NCBI GenBank assembly: GCA_037043015.1
Contig: CM073322.1
Coordinates: forward strand, 9,001,601 to 9,065,600
Length of the DNA stretch: 64,000 bases
From: Bryum argenteum
Lineage: Eukaryota; Streptophyta; Bryopsida; Bryales; Bryaceae
Direction: 5' to 3'
Positions within the stretch are counted from its first letter, which is position 1, and every line of letters starts with the position of its first letter. Made by a program: the position numbers and the translations under genes. Of the stretch, positions 21,707-32,408 are shown piece by piece. Below the pieces are notes generated by a model. That model was not told where the DNA came from and ran no database searches. It saw only the letters and a program-made list of their open reading frames with translations.

Positions 21707-24700
21707 ATGGGGCAGAGCCAAGCGGATACCAGTATGGTTGCTGATCGTAGTAAGGGCAAGGTGCAGCAAAAGATTTCCAGGTTGCATTCGCTTCTCTTCG
21801 GTGTAGATGCAGCTTATAATAAAGGGGACACCGAGACTGCTCTGGGCCTTGGTCTTCGATTGCTTGGGTTCTTGGAGGGTGAATGCGAGACAGCTGAAGA
21901 TGTAACATACGTTGAGCCCATTAAGAAGCAGGTGCTGGAAAAGATTGGAGCAGCTAGCCAGGAAACACAAGTTGACAGGTTTGTGAGTATGTGACATTCT
22001 GCAGATTCTCCACTATCTTGCGCAGTGCCTGGTTTTGGTGTAGAGGAGGGGAAATCCTTATTAGTGGGAGGAGACTGATGGGCATGAGTAAGAATCAAAT
22101 TTTTTGGTCTCTTTTGAACACTATTTTGCGCTTAGTCTTGTTAACCACCAGATGGCTTAGAATAATCTCTCTGCACTTCTCAATTGCGAGAAGCCTACAT
22201 TGTGTCGTAATAAGCGCCAATTTCTTGCGTGTAGTTACATCTAAAGCAAGTGTTCTATTCGTAGTCCATTTCTCTTGTGCGAATTCAAGCTTTTTAAGAA
22301 GCTATCGCTTGCTTCTGGGACCATCTTGCGTATTGTTATTTTGACAGAGCATTCTATCTTTTCTTAGAGATGTGCGTCCCACAGTTCTTGCTTTTATTGT
22401 GGTCGTCTCGTTTCTGCAATCTTGAACGAATCCCGATTGTGTTGTTACTACTACAGGCTAGCACTGGAAGAAGCGAAAGCTCCTGCTGGATTCAAGTTTC
22501 GGCAAAGTAAACCTTTAGATATTGAGAGGATTAAAAGCTCGAAGTTTTACCGAGCATTTGTGCAGAGGTCGAGGCCGGAGGGCATTGCAGTAAGTGACTC
22601 ATGAATTTTTGTGTTACAGTGTGCAAACATAATGTGGCGCTTCAGAAACTCTTACTGTGTAGTTTGTTTCATATGTCGTTTGCCGACACTCAAACTGTGA
22701 ATCGCACTCATGTAGTAAAACGTCTCATGTGGTGGCGGTGACAGGCTCAGTGCAGTACGAAAGACATACCAAACTCTCATGTGCCAGAGTCAAAAAGTGC
22801 AACAGCGGGAGGACCATATCAGAGTGGTTACTCTGAAAGGAAAGAAGATGCAGATGTACAAAAGGGTAGTAAAGGATTGATGCAGTCCAGGCTTCCATCT
22901 CTATATACCAACGGTCTGTTCAAGGCTACTGAGACGGCCTCTCGTGTGGAAGGTATGTGGGCAACCTCATTTGGGCGTATGACTTGGTACCATCCCTTAT
23001 TCTTTAGATCAGTGTTTGGGCTGTTATTCCCTCACTGACTTGATCACCTCCTTTATATGCATGCAATTAGATTAGGCTCTACCCACACATAGTTTTGCAG
23101 TCCATTTACCTCTTAAATGATGTCCTTCGAGATCTGACCAGCTTCTGCATGTATGATTGTGTTGAACTTGCGCTGAAAATGCTCGACTGTTCGTTTTGCA
23201 GATGTTAGTTTACCAGAGCCTGCTCCGAAAGCAAACTATACTGCGGCTAACTTCCCTGCAGCTGGACAGTACCGCCGGCTAGCGACGGAATTTAAAGACA
23301 CTGAACGGGCATCCTCCCCTGAACCAGAAGAAAAGATCAATCCTTACAGTCTTAACCGCAAAAGACCAAACAATCCATACGGAGCTAAAAGGAAGCCTGA
23401 GAAATTTAAGAAGTCGTTCAGGGAGGTCTCGAAGGAGGTTTCTAGGGAGGGGTTAAGCTCTGACGATGATTCTCCCAACGAGCCGCCACCTGTTAGCTTT
23501 GTAACAGCGAAGCAGAAATTGGTACGTCGATCTGAAATTGTAAATGTCAGATGCTACTTCAATCTCACACTTCGAGATTCAACCACATCGAGTTTCTAGC
23601 TCAACTGTACTGCAAATCCCCGTTGAGTTTCGATAAAAGTTTGATGAAGGAAGAACGATCCTGATGCCGTATTTTTTCTTATGAGGCAGTTGACGTGATT
23701 GACCAAAGTGGGCTGAAGTAGCTACATTCTGTAACCTTCCTGCTTTGGTTTTTGCAGGCATTAGATCAAGCCAAAAAGAATGGGGGCGTACCGACTTCGA
23801 ATTCTTATCAGAATGGACCAAGCACCTCCGCTGCTCCTCGGCCGCCCGGGAAGACCTTAGGGATGTCAAGGCGTGGTGTTCGTGGCTCTTTCATTCCTCC
23901 AGTTCGAGGCGGAAGTGCAGCTGCAACTGGGGCTGCTGGAGGCGCTGTTTCTATGCCTCGTGGAAATAACGCTTCTGGAAATAACGGTAGCACTGCAGCA
24001 GAGGACTCAACCCGAAAGTGGTAAGCCCCGTAAGATGATTTCCATTCATGAAACTTTCTTCACTACCCTTTTGACGAAGTATAAAAGTGGGGCAGGTCCT
24101 CTGATGCATGCTGTTTTTGTGTCCTTCTGATAACCTCTATTTCTTGGTAGTGTGTGGAGGTGATCTGCTTTTAGGATTTTCGTCTGATCGTCTACCTCTA
24201 CGTTTGCATTATGATGAGTATAGTTCGTTTGGCGATAGTCTTCTTACTTGGCGGATATGGCTGCAGCATGGAGCTTCTAGCAGGACCAGACGGGGAGCTA
24301 CCTGATAGATTGAAGAATCTGGAGCCTCGTCTTCTAGAACATGTCAGCAACGAAATCATGGATCAAGATCCCAATGTTCGATGGGACGATATTGGTAAGT
24401 AACGTGTGCCACCTGAATTTTGCGAAGCGATGTTACCACTTCTGTATGGTTCAAGTACCGGTAAACTCGTCATTTTCGTGATGATCTTCACACTTATTTT
24501 CATTGTTTCTTTGATCTGGCAGCGGGGTTGGAGCATGCCAAGAAATGTGTAACGGAGATGGTGATTTGGCCTCTTCTACGCCCAGATATCTTTCAAGGTT
24601 GTCGTGCTCCCGGCAAGGGGCTCTTGCTTTTTGGCCCTCCTGTGAGTACCAAATACCCTCGATCCCCTTTTTCCCGTTCGGCTTTGGGTCTCCTTTCATA

Positions 24701-26329
24701 AAGATCACTCGCATGGATTTGGATCACCAACATGCAGCGCCGTGAACTTACATTTCCTCATTCCAACTCATTGAATCCATGTCAAGTGTTTTCCTGTCAT
24801 TCCTATCCTTACAAAGTTCGAGTTTTATCAATATCAGGGCACTGGCAAGACTATGATTGGAAAAGCAATAGCTGGAGAAGCGAAGGCGACATTCTTCTCC
24901 ATATCTGCCAGCTCTTTGACAAGCAAATGGGTACTTTTGAATGCCATAAACATCAGATAGGAGACGAATGATCATAGATTGCCTAGACCTCCAGATGCTG
25001 TAGTGGGGTATTGATTCATGTGACTTTGGATAGGCTTGACCTACATGCATGGACTTGTATATAATTGATGGAAGACTTCATTGGCAGATAGGTGAAGGTG
25101 AAAAGCTGGTCAGAGCCCTCTTCGGAGTTGCTAGTTGTCGGCAGCCTGCTGTGATCTTCATTGATGAAATTGACTCATTGTTGTCTCAGGTAAGCATTAT
25201 GATCTTGGATAATCTTTTGCTTATTGGCTGCACATTACAATTGCCCTGTATATTTAGCTGGGCCTCATACAGATACTTCTTGTCAATGCAGCGAAAGGCA
25301 GAAGGAGAACATGAGTCTAGTAGAAGACTGAAGACTCAATTCTTGATCGAGATGGAAGGTTGTGGGAGTGGCAATGAACAAATCCTTTTAATTGGTAAGT
25401 GCGGTACTTCCTTCCAGATTTTTCATGCTGAAGCAACATCATAGTATTACGAATACTTTCAGTCATACTTTCAGTCATACTGTCAACATACACTTTTCTT
25501 ATGTCGGCTTTTTTGATGCTAACCAGGAGCAACAAATAGACCTCAAGAGCTTGACGAAGCTGCACGGCGACGACTTTCCAAGCGACTCTACATTCCCCTA
25601 CCTTCTCATGGTATTGCTCCTTGACTTCTATCTCTTTCAAGCTTTGGCGTAAGCTGACAATGTCTTTGAGAGCATGCTTGTAGCTACTCAGGCCTTGACT
25701 GGTTATCTTGTTGGGTTACAGAGGCAAGAGCGTGGATCATCCGCAGTCTTTTGCAAAGGGACGGGCTCCTTTCCTTAACAGATGAGGATGTAAATTCTGT
25801 TTGTACAACTACGGATGGTAAGTAGTTCGTGCTTAATTCTCACTTTTTTCGTTCACCGGAGGTAGACCTTGTTAGGAATGAACTTACGTTACTCTTGAGG
25901 TGATGTTCTCGGTTACCATATATTTTGCTGAGGGGTTGCTGTGTTCTTCAGGGTATTCTGGCTCAGATATGAAAAATTTAGTCAAGGAAGCGTCGATGGG
26001 TCCTTTGAGAGAACTTTTAATGCAGGGCAAAGATATTAGCAGCATCAGTCAACATGACATGAGGCCTATTTCTTTACAGGTCAGAATCCTGGTTCAACTA
26101 TTTGTTCTTTCTTTTGCTATGATGGTTCTAACTGAACTTCATGAAGATCTGTAGTTTTTGATTGCTGCTACTGCCCTTGGAGCTTTAGATCACGCTGGTG
26201 AATGATGAAGTGATGATTGTCTTGCAGGACTTCATCAATGCTTTGCAGCAAGTTAGGCCGTCTGTTTCTCCAAATGAGCTTGGGATGTATGAAGACTGGA
26301 ATCGGCAATTCGGTAGTCTGGCTCTGTAG
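21707..26329 (+). CDS. FIGL1: Fidgetin-like 1 AAA ATPase
   Basis: Fourteen exons: 21707-21978, 22457-22589, 22745-22952, 23202-23521, 23758-24020, 24267-24394, 24523-24641, 24838-24930, 25088-25189, 25292-25394, 25527-25610, 25722-25817, 25952-26079, 26228-26329. They sum to 2151 bases, 716 residues plus stop. The disordered N-terminal half carries FIGNL1-type motifs ([44 protein letters not shown]). The C-terminal half is an AAA domain: 'NVRWDDIAGLEHAK', Walker A GPPGTGKT (about 478-485), substrate loop '[19 protein letters not shown]', Walker [12 protein letters not shown], sensor 1 [16 protein letters not shown], sensor 2 [10 protein letters not shown] and a Vps4-like C-terminus. FIGL1 restrains RAD51/DMC1-dependent strand invasion and limits meiotic crossovers in Arabidopsis. 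The phenylalanine-rich 'FVTAKQKL' region is known as the RAD51-binding segment in human FIGNL1. The assignment is firm; the nuclear recombination role is by orthology. Confidence 0.95.
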
Positions 26330-27410
26330 ACTATATGGCACTTCTATAGTTCCGAATCTTGTAAGAGATTTTTCTGATCAATTGTAAGGCAATTTGACAC
26401 TTTCGACGAAACAGGAAGTCAATCTCTTCTCAATATTGGTTAGTAGAGATTTCTGTCGGAGTAGTGGAACCTTCCTGCTCAGGCTACCTCTGATCTTTTC
26501 AGCAGTCTAGGATCATGATATTGAGGTAACCTTGGTCGACCTTTTTGCCCTTCACTCAGCAAGTATTGTAAGAATTGTTCTATGTATCGTTTATGCTACA
26601 TGGCATTATCGTTCACAAGGTGCTCGTAAGAGTCTTACGTCGCTCGAGGGTTTGTGAAAAGAGCCAAAAATTCTTTATTAAACTCAAGCTTGAAAAAGCA
26701 ACCACTTGATAATTGCCAGATTTAGGCATCTCGATGACCTTTATAATTGTGAACCACTATCGAATATGCTATCACAGGAATGATATGAGAATATGGCCAT
26801 TTCATTACGCACTTATTTGCAAACTTATTGTACTGTACAGTTCAGTACAGCTTATCATCCAACAGACTTGCAGACGAAAGCGGTTCAAGTGTGAGGGAAT
26901 TCCTAGGACGTCATCAATGCAAACTGGATCCTCATGGCGATGCATGCATACGAACTGTGGCCAAGCTGTCTTGTGCTAACAAGCTTCTTTCCATCCCGCA
27001 ACTTGCCCATGAGATGAAGCACCTCCTGCCACAACGCATGTTACTATGCAGAGCCTGCAACTCTTCCAAAGCGCAATTGTTGTACCCACTTGTAGCTCTT
27101 TAGTCTGATACAAGACCATCCTCATAACATGCGAAGAGCAGGCGTTTCCCTTTTCCCTGCTGGATTGCGTACGATCTCTTCACGCCATTCTGCATCCTTG
27201 CAGACCGCTGGTAACCACAGATGCACGTTCGTGGAAGTGACTACGGACCGTCACCATCCGATACGTGGGTGCGGATCCAAAGGTGATGCATGCGAACATA
27301 ACGGCACATGATGTCTTCTCCGACGATGTAACACTCTACAATCATCTCGAACGATTGCAGTTGTCACACCCTTCCGACCCGGGACTTCGGTATTGATACA
27401 TATGTAGTAA
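26330..27410. other. FIGL1 3' region and spacer with a possible Ty3/gypsy relic
   Basis: No gene recognised. 26844-26891 (+) reads STAYHPTDLQTKAVQV and then a stop, close to the Ty3/gypsy integrase signature STAYHPQTDGQTE with a deleted residue. No other integrase, reverse transcriptase or LTR was recognised around it, so at most this is a short relic. Confidence 0.35.
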
Positions 27411-27459
27411 CTTGTGTGTGTGGAATGTATTTTCACTTCGTGGAGTGCAATCGACGTAG

Positions 27460-28779
27460 CTAGAATACGTTGCCCGCCGTCTTGTCGCCTGGCCGGACCA
27501 GAGGCACCACATTCTGCCGCCCCAACTGCAGAGCCACCTTCGCGTGAAACAGCTCCCCGTCCTCGCGCTGGCACACCGGAATCCGCAGTGCCCTCTGGAT
27601 GCTGTTGTCCAGATCCGCGTACGACCCCGCGCAGTTGCGGTACATCTCGAAGATCATCCCGATCTGCCCACCCTGCGCGAAGCTGAAGCACAACATTGCC
27701 ACCACACTGCACACCGCGGCCACGCTCGTCGCCAAAGCCTGCCCACCCGCGCCGGCCGGCAAGCATTGCACCAGGTTCAGCAAGGCTGCAGCCGCAGCCA
27801 GCACCGGCGCTCCCACGGCCAGCCTCAGACTTTCGCGCTCTTTCTTCCGTGCCCAGCCTAGGTAGATCTCCACGTCCGCCTCGCGCAGCTTCTGCGCCGT
27901 GCGCTTCAGATCCTCGCTCACGGCCGCGCTCCACCCGTTGCTGTCGTTGGATGGCATCTCTGGCTCCGACAGGTCCACTTGGACGTTCAGCGCGGAGCCC
28001 CTGACGATGGCGGGGAACTTGGGCAGCCCGTTGGGCAGCAGCGGGAGCGGGTACGCCGCGTCCACGGCCTGCACTCTCGCGAGCTTGTCGTCGATGTAGA
28101 GGTGGGCGTCCTCGCGGAGGCGGGGATCGATGCGGAGCGTGGCCTCGACGTCGGCGGCCATGGCTCTCCACTGTCGCGCGGCAGAGCGCTGCTCCTCGGC
28201 CAGCTGCGACGGCTGCATCTTGCCGGCCAGGGTCATGAGGCCCGCTGCTCCGGCATTGAAGAGGAAGGCAGTGAGGGACAGGGGGACAGCGGGCACGGCG
28301 CCGTTGAGCGCGGCCAGGATGGCGGCGGCGACGGTGGTGGTGAGGACGGTGGAGTGGCAGAGCTTGTTCCAGTTGTCGCGCTGGAGGCCGATGGTGGTGT
28401 GCATTTCCGCCCGGTCGCGGGCCGCGAGCGCAATGCTGTTGAGCTGGGCGACGAGGCGCGTGTTCTCGCGACCTCGCTCGTCGGTCCAGCCCTTGGTGTT
28501 GCGGTCGGCGGGCGAGCCGGGCGACTTGGGCGAGGGCAGCGGGTTCCACTGATTCGCGTTACCCGTGTCGGTGGTGGGATTGAGCACGGCGAGAGGGGTG
28601 AGTGGTGCGGCCTTCCGCGAGGTGGGGCTCCGCTTGGACTGGTGCAGCAGCGGGACTCCGCGCATCTCTGAGACCAGCTGAGCATGTTGTTGGCGAGTGC
28701 TAAGTGCTGCGGAGCGTCCAGTTTGCGACTGCAGCGCAGGTGACGAGAGCAAAGAGGTCATGGCCACTGAGGTCGCCAT
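27460..28779 (-). CDS. At4g22030-like plastid/membrane protein, copy 1
   Basis: Intronless, 439 residues. The ATG at 28779 is shared by all three paralogues in the same context (ttcatcgcgATGGCG). The N-terminal ~85 residues are rich in Ser/Thr/Arg/Gln with few acids, like a chloroplast transit peptide. The core matches proteins annotated as 'probable F-box protein At4g22030': DRAEMHTTIGLQRDNWN, a hydrophobic pair (VLTTTVAAAILAALNG; LSLTAFLFNAGAAGLMTLAG), KMQPSQLAEEQRSAARQW, and AVDAAYPLPLLPNGLPKFPA. A second hydrophobic pair lies at the C-terminus (LAVGAPVLAAAAALLNLV; ATSVAAVCSVVAMLCF), followed by 'MIFEMYRNCAGSYADLD'. No F-box is present, so the inherited name should not be read as function; biochemical role unknown. 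The coding region is strikingly GC-rich inside AT-rich flanks. It is the divergent (opposite-strand) member of the trio and the most different in its DERGREN..NSIALAA segment. Confidence 0.88.
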   Translation of the reverse strand: MATSVAMTSLLSSPALQSQTGRSAALSTRQQHAQLVSEMRGVPLLHQSKRSPTSRKAAPLTPLAVLNPTTDTGNANQWNPLPSPKSPGSPADRNTKGWTDERGRENTRLVAQLNSIALAARDRAEMHTTIGLQRDNWNKLCHSTVLTTTVAAAILAALNGAVPAVPLSLTAFLFNAGAAGLMTLAGKMQPSQLAEEQRSAARQWRAMAADVEATLRIDPRLREDAHLYIDDKLARVQAVDAAYPLPLLPNGLPKFPAIVRGSALNVQVDLSEPEMPSNDSNGWSAAVSEDLKRTAQKLREADVEIYLGWARKKERESLRLAVGAPVLAAAAALLNLVQCLPAGAGGQALATSVAAVCSVVAMLCFSFAQGGQIGMIFEMYRNCAGSYADLDNSIQRALRIPVCQREDGELFHAKVALQLGRQNVVPLVRPGDKTAGNVF

Positions 28780-29036
28780 CGCGATGAAGCGAATGGTAAT
28801 CACGTGGACGTGAGGCACTCCGGGATTCGATGCTAAAGCACAAGTGCGGCACTCAATCGATTGCAGGTTGTGTTGGAGTGCTTCTGTGACGAGCCCTGGA
28901 GATAGAGGAATGGGATTTCGAAGTAATCAGCCTCTTCTACCTATCTGATCGATTGAGGCTGCACAGTGTGGGGAATGAGGGAGGATATGTCGGAGTGGCT
29001 CATGAGAATGTAGAGGAATGAAGTAGGGGAGTGGGT

Positions 29037-29240
29037 TTTATAGGAAGTGGTGCATGTTGCTGATGGCCTGGTTTGTCGGTACATGGGCATTGAATGACTT
29101 TGTGTTGACTGGAAGGTGGCTGCGGTACAGTAGGAGGAAGTACAGTACCAGTACTGTGGGCTCTTTTCCAGTTTGAGGTTTGACATTTGAAGGGAGTGAA
29201 TTATTGGTGAGATACCGTGTGCCCGTGCGAGGTGGTGACG
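29037..29240 (-). promoter_or_regulatory. Promoter of copy 1: TATA box and conserved upstream block
   Basis: TATAAA is the complement of 29037-29042, within cacttcctataaaacccact, the same core as in the other two paralogues. Upstream (29060-29240) are blocks shared by all three: 'gggca.acggtat', 'aaactggaaa' and 'agtcaacac.aagtcatt.aatgc...gtaccgac'. Conservation against diverged surroundings supports regulatory function; the bound factors are unknown. Confidence 0.7.
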
Positions 29241-29294
29241 GGGGCCCAAGCTGCCCAGTCGCCGCGGGACAGCGACACAGTTGGAACCATGTTC

Positions 29295-29887
29295 TTAACC
29301 CTTAATTGTCACCGGTAACCAAATTGGTCACCAAGGTCATTGTTTTTGCTTTTGGGGTCCGACACAGTGGTATGGTGCAAATCTTGTCCAAAGGCACCCC
29401 TATTCTTTTGTTTTTCCGAATCCGATGCTCCTTCCCGATCGCCTTGTTGAGGTTTGTGTGATCCGCACGAAATACTAGGGGCCACGTGATCCCATAGTCA
29501 ATGCTCTTTGACTTGGCCTTTCTTTTTATTTTTTTGACGATTTTTTTTCAAAATAATAAAAAATCTTGATCTTTATCCCTATACCATGCTCTATGATGCC
29601 AATTTTCAGAAAAAATGACCCAAGGGGAGAAAAACCAAAAAAACAATATGATATTTCTCACTCATGATCAGCAACCAAAACAATTTTTTCTCAACGGTGC
29701 CATTTTTTGAGATCTTACCCGATGTGATCGATCTTTTTTGCATTGGTCACATCACCAAGTTACCTTGATAACCACCGTTTCCGATTCTCAAAATTGTTTT
29801 ACCTTCAGTGCAGAAATAAGGCTAGAAGACAATGAGGTTGCATTTCTCTCCAATTTGTGGAAAACAAGGATGTCAATTAAGGGTTAA
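29295..29887. mobile_element. 593-bp TTAA-type element with perfect 14-bp termini
   Basis: It starts TTAACCCTTAATTG and ends with the exact complement CAATTAAGGGTTAA. It is non-coding. Its right TTAA (29884-29887) is also the left TTAA of the next element, so the two abut without a spacer. It lies ~50 bases upstream of the conserved promoter block of copy 1. Confidence 0.8.
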
Positions 29888-31032
29888 CCCCTAAAGTCGA
29901 AAGCCCCAAAAAACTGCCAAAATTCCTCCAAAGCACCCTCTTTCAATGCAAGATGTAAACTTTCAATTTGTGACATAATCTTAAGTATGTAACCGTAAAA
30001 TCTCACACCTAACTTGCCCATATATGTGTGTACCAAAACTTAGTTTCAAACTCCTTACTAATTGTGAGATCGTAACATTCAAAGTTGTAAACAAAGTTTT
30101 CTTTTCCTTGTTGCAAAATGGGTTCAAAACTTTTTGTGAGCCCAAATAACCAATTTCAAGAGTAAATTTGAATTGTGGCTCTTGAAATTCTTGTTCCTAA
30201 GTGAGTTAGGAACATGTCTATACAGGTTTATAGAATGAAGTGGATTGGACTTTGGTCAGCCTCTAACTTACTATTTTTAAATTGCATGAAGTTGAAACCT
30301 TTTCCATAGCTTTCCGGATAGTCATCTCATACTCCAAAATTCCTCTTACTTTAGAAGATATTCACTTTCAAAGTCTGAAAACACTATATGTAACCTACCC
30401 AAACCTACCCAAAGGTGTGTTTGTTTATGTGCTTGTTTATTTCAAAATCTGCCCCAAAATTGATTAAGACGCAATAACCTAAAACCTAAATTCACTAAAG
30501 AATGATATTTTATTTTTTTTATTTTTTTATTTTTTAAGTTTTGTTTTTTACACATGTAGATAAAGTAGTAAGGCATGATCTCGCCGTTTGGATTTTCAAT
30601 CCACTGACTTTCTACATCCCTTTTTAATTGTTGAAAATGGACCTTTGTATATGAATTTCAGCATACCTCCATGTGAAGTCAATCATTTCTTCAAGTTTTA
30701 TAGGTCCTATGAGTGTGAGGACACCTATTCCTAAATCACCTAAGAACAAATATTTGAAGAGCCTCATGTCGAATTTCCTTTCAAATATGATTTTTCTGGC
30801 CCCCAAAACTTTACTTTGTCATTCTACAACTTTGAACGCTAGGATCTCACAAATTATGTTGAGGAATTTGAACCTAAGATTTGGTGTACACGTCCATGTC
30901 CAAGTCAGGTACTAGAACCTATGATTACATACTCCAAAGCTAATCAAAATTCAAAGATTTGCATCTTGCATCAAAAGAGCGCAATTTTAAGGATTTTTGG
31001 CTGTTCAGAGGCTACTCACCTTTAGGAGTTAA
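29884..31032. mobile_element. 1149-bp TTAA-type element
   Basis: It starts TTAACCCCTAAAGTCG and ends CACCTTTAGGAGTTAA. The interior is homologous to the 837-bp nested element at 602-1438, the longer subfamily. It contains a T-rich tract at about 30506-30550. No transposase reading frame is present. Confidence 0.7.
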
Positions 31033-31412
31033 AAGGAGTTGCATCTTAGGGACGCGGTCCAAAGCAGCAATAAGACCGGAGTCCCGGAAATCGTGGATCC
31101 AGTGGGATTGTTTCTTGTATAAATCTATCTATTCTTATATTATTTTTTGTAAGTCTATCTATTTTATTTTTTTAATTTTTTATTTTCTGACCAATTGATG
31201 TACTTAACAAAGGACAAAACATACATGAGTAAGAGCCTAAGCTCCGAAATATCATGAAATTGTAAGGTTTTTCCTGGGGCTACGTTAAATTGTCGTAGCG
31301 ATCCATGATAGAATTTACATTTGTAACTCGTGGGTGTGCAGAAATACGTCATAGAGTTCTCTGTAGGATTCTTGATGGTATTAAACATCCACACAAAACG
31401 TGGAGAATTTAA

Positions 31413-31688
31413 CCTCAATTCCGTTAAAATGGCACTATGCCATGTGCCATTTTGTCACACCAAATCTTACATATGTGCTCAGAGGGAATGGTGTATTCTG
31501 TAATATCACAATTTTTTTCATAATATCACTCCTTTATGTACATTGTCACTCATTTTCCATAATATCACCTAAAATTTTTCCATAATATCACCTAAAAATT
31601 CTGTTATATCACATGATTTTTGAACTGCAGTTCAGAAAGTTGAGGTGTGCCATTTTAGCGGCATTACGCCATTTTAACGGAATTGGGG
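31413..31688. mobile_element. 276-bp MITE with CAATTCCGTTAAAATGGC termini, copy 1
   Basis: Left end CCTCAATTCCGTTAAAATGG and right end complement CCCCAATTCCGTTAAAATGG form an inverted repeat of about 21 bp with one mismatch. The interior contains several 'ataatatcac' motifs plus 'ctgcagttcagaaagttgag'. It is in opposite orientation to the copy at 62852-63095. No clear target duplication was found, so the superfamily is unassigned. Confidence 0.85.
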
Positions 31689-31914
31689 ATATTTCCTCCA
31701 AATTGTAGATATTGCGGCTACAGAATATTTTGGTTATGTGATGTTTGTAGAGCACAATTCATATATAACTCATAATATGGAAAACTGACCCAAGCCAACT
31801 TTAGCTTACAAAGCTGGCATAACCCTCCAAGCACTCATTGTTTACCGCCACAAGTTTGAACTGCCACATGTTGCACACATCATCTTACGTCCCCACTCTG
31901 CATCGGCGGTCAGC

Positions 31915-32190
31915 CTTCTGAAATCCGACTACTTTTGGTACCATGGCTTCAACAGTAATTCTGTCCCACGGTGACTGGGCACTTGGGCCCTCGCGCGGGC
32001 ATACGGTATTCCAGGAATGATTCAGTCCCTTCAAAGTTCAAACCTTAAATTGGAAAGTCGCCCACATTGCAGTAAAGTACTGTACATATCCCGACTACTA
32101 TACGGTCAACACGAAGTCATTGAATGCATTTCGTACCGACGCTGCATTGACGGACGTGACAGCAACATCCCCCACTTCCTATAAAGCCCA
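31915..32190 (+). promoter_or_regulatory. Promoter of copy 2
   Basis: TATAAA at 32180-32185 sits in cacttcctataaagcccact. Conserved upstream blocks shared with the other paralogues include 'gaaatccgact', 'actgggcacttgggc', 'gggcatacggtat', 'aattggaaagtcg', and 'gtcaacacgaagtcattgaa' with 'ttcgtaccgacgctgcattg'. The transcription start is presumably about 30 bases below the TATA box, giving a ~200-base leader. Confidence 0.7.
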
Positions 32191-32408
32191 CTGCCTAGTC
32201 CTTCATTCTCATGAGCCACTCGTACACCTCATTTTTTCAGACACCATTCGAGACAGTCCTTAAGTGGGTTGGAGAGGCCAATTCCCACATTCCCTTCATC
32301 TTCGGTCGGCACACATAGCAATCCGCAATCGATCCGAGTCCAACACTCATCACAGCATCGAATCCCGGACTGCCTCACGTCCAAGTGATTACCATTCGCT
32401 TCATCGCG

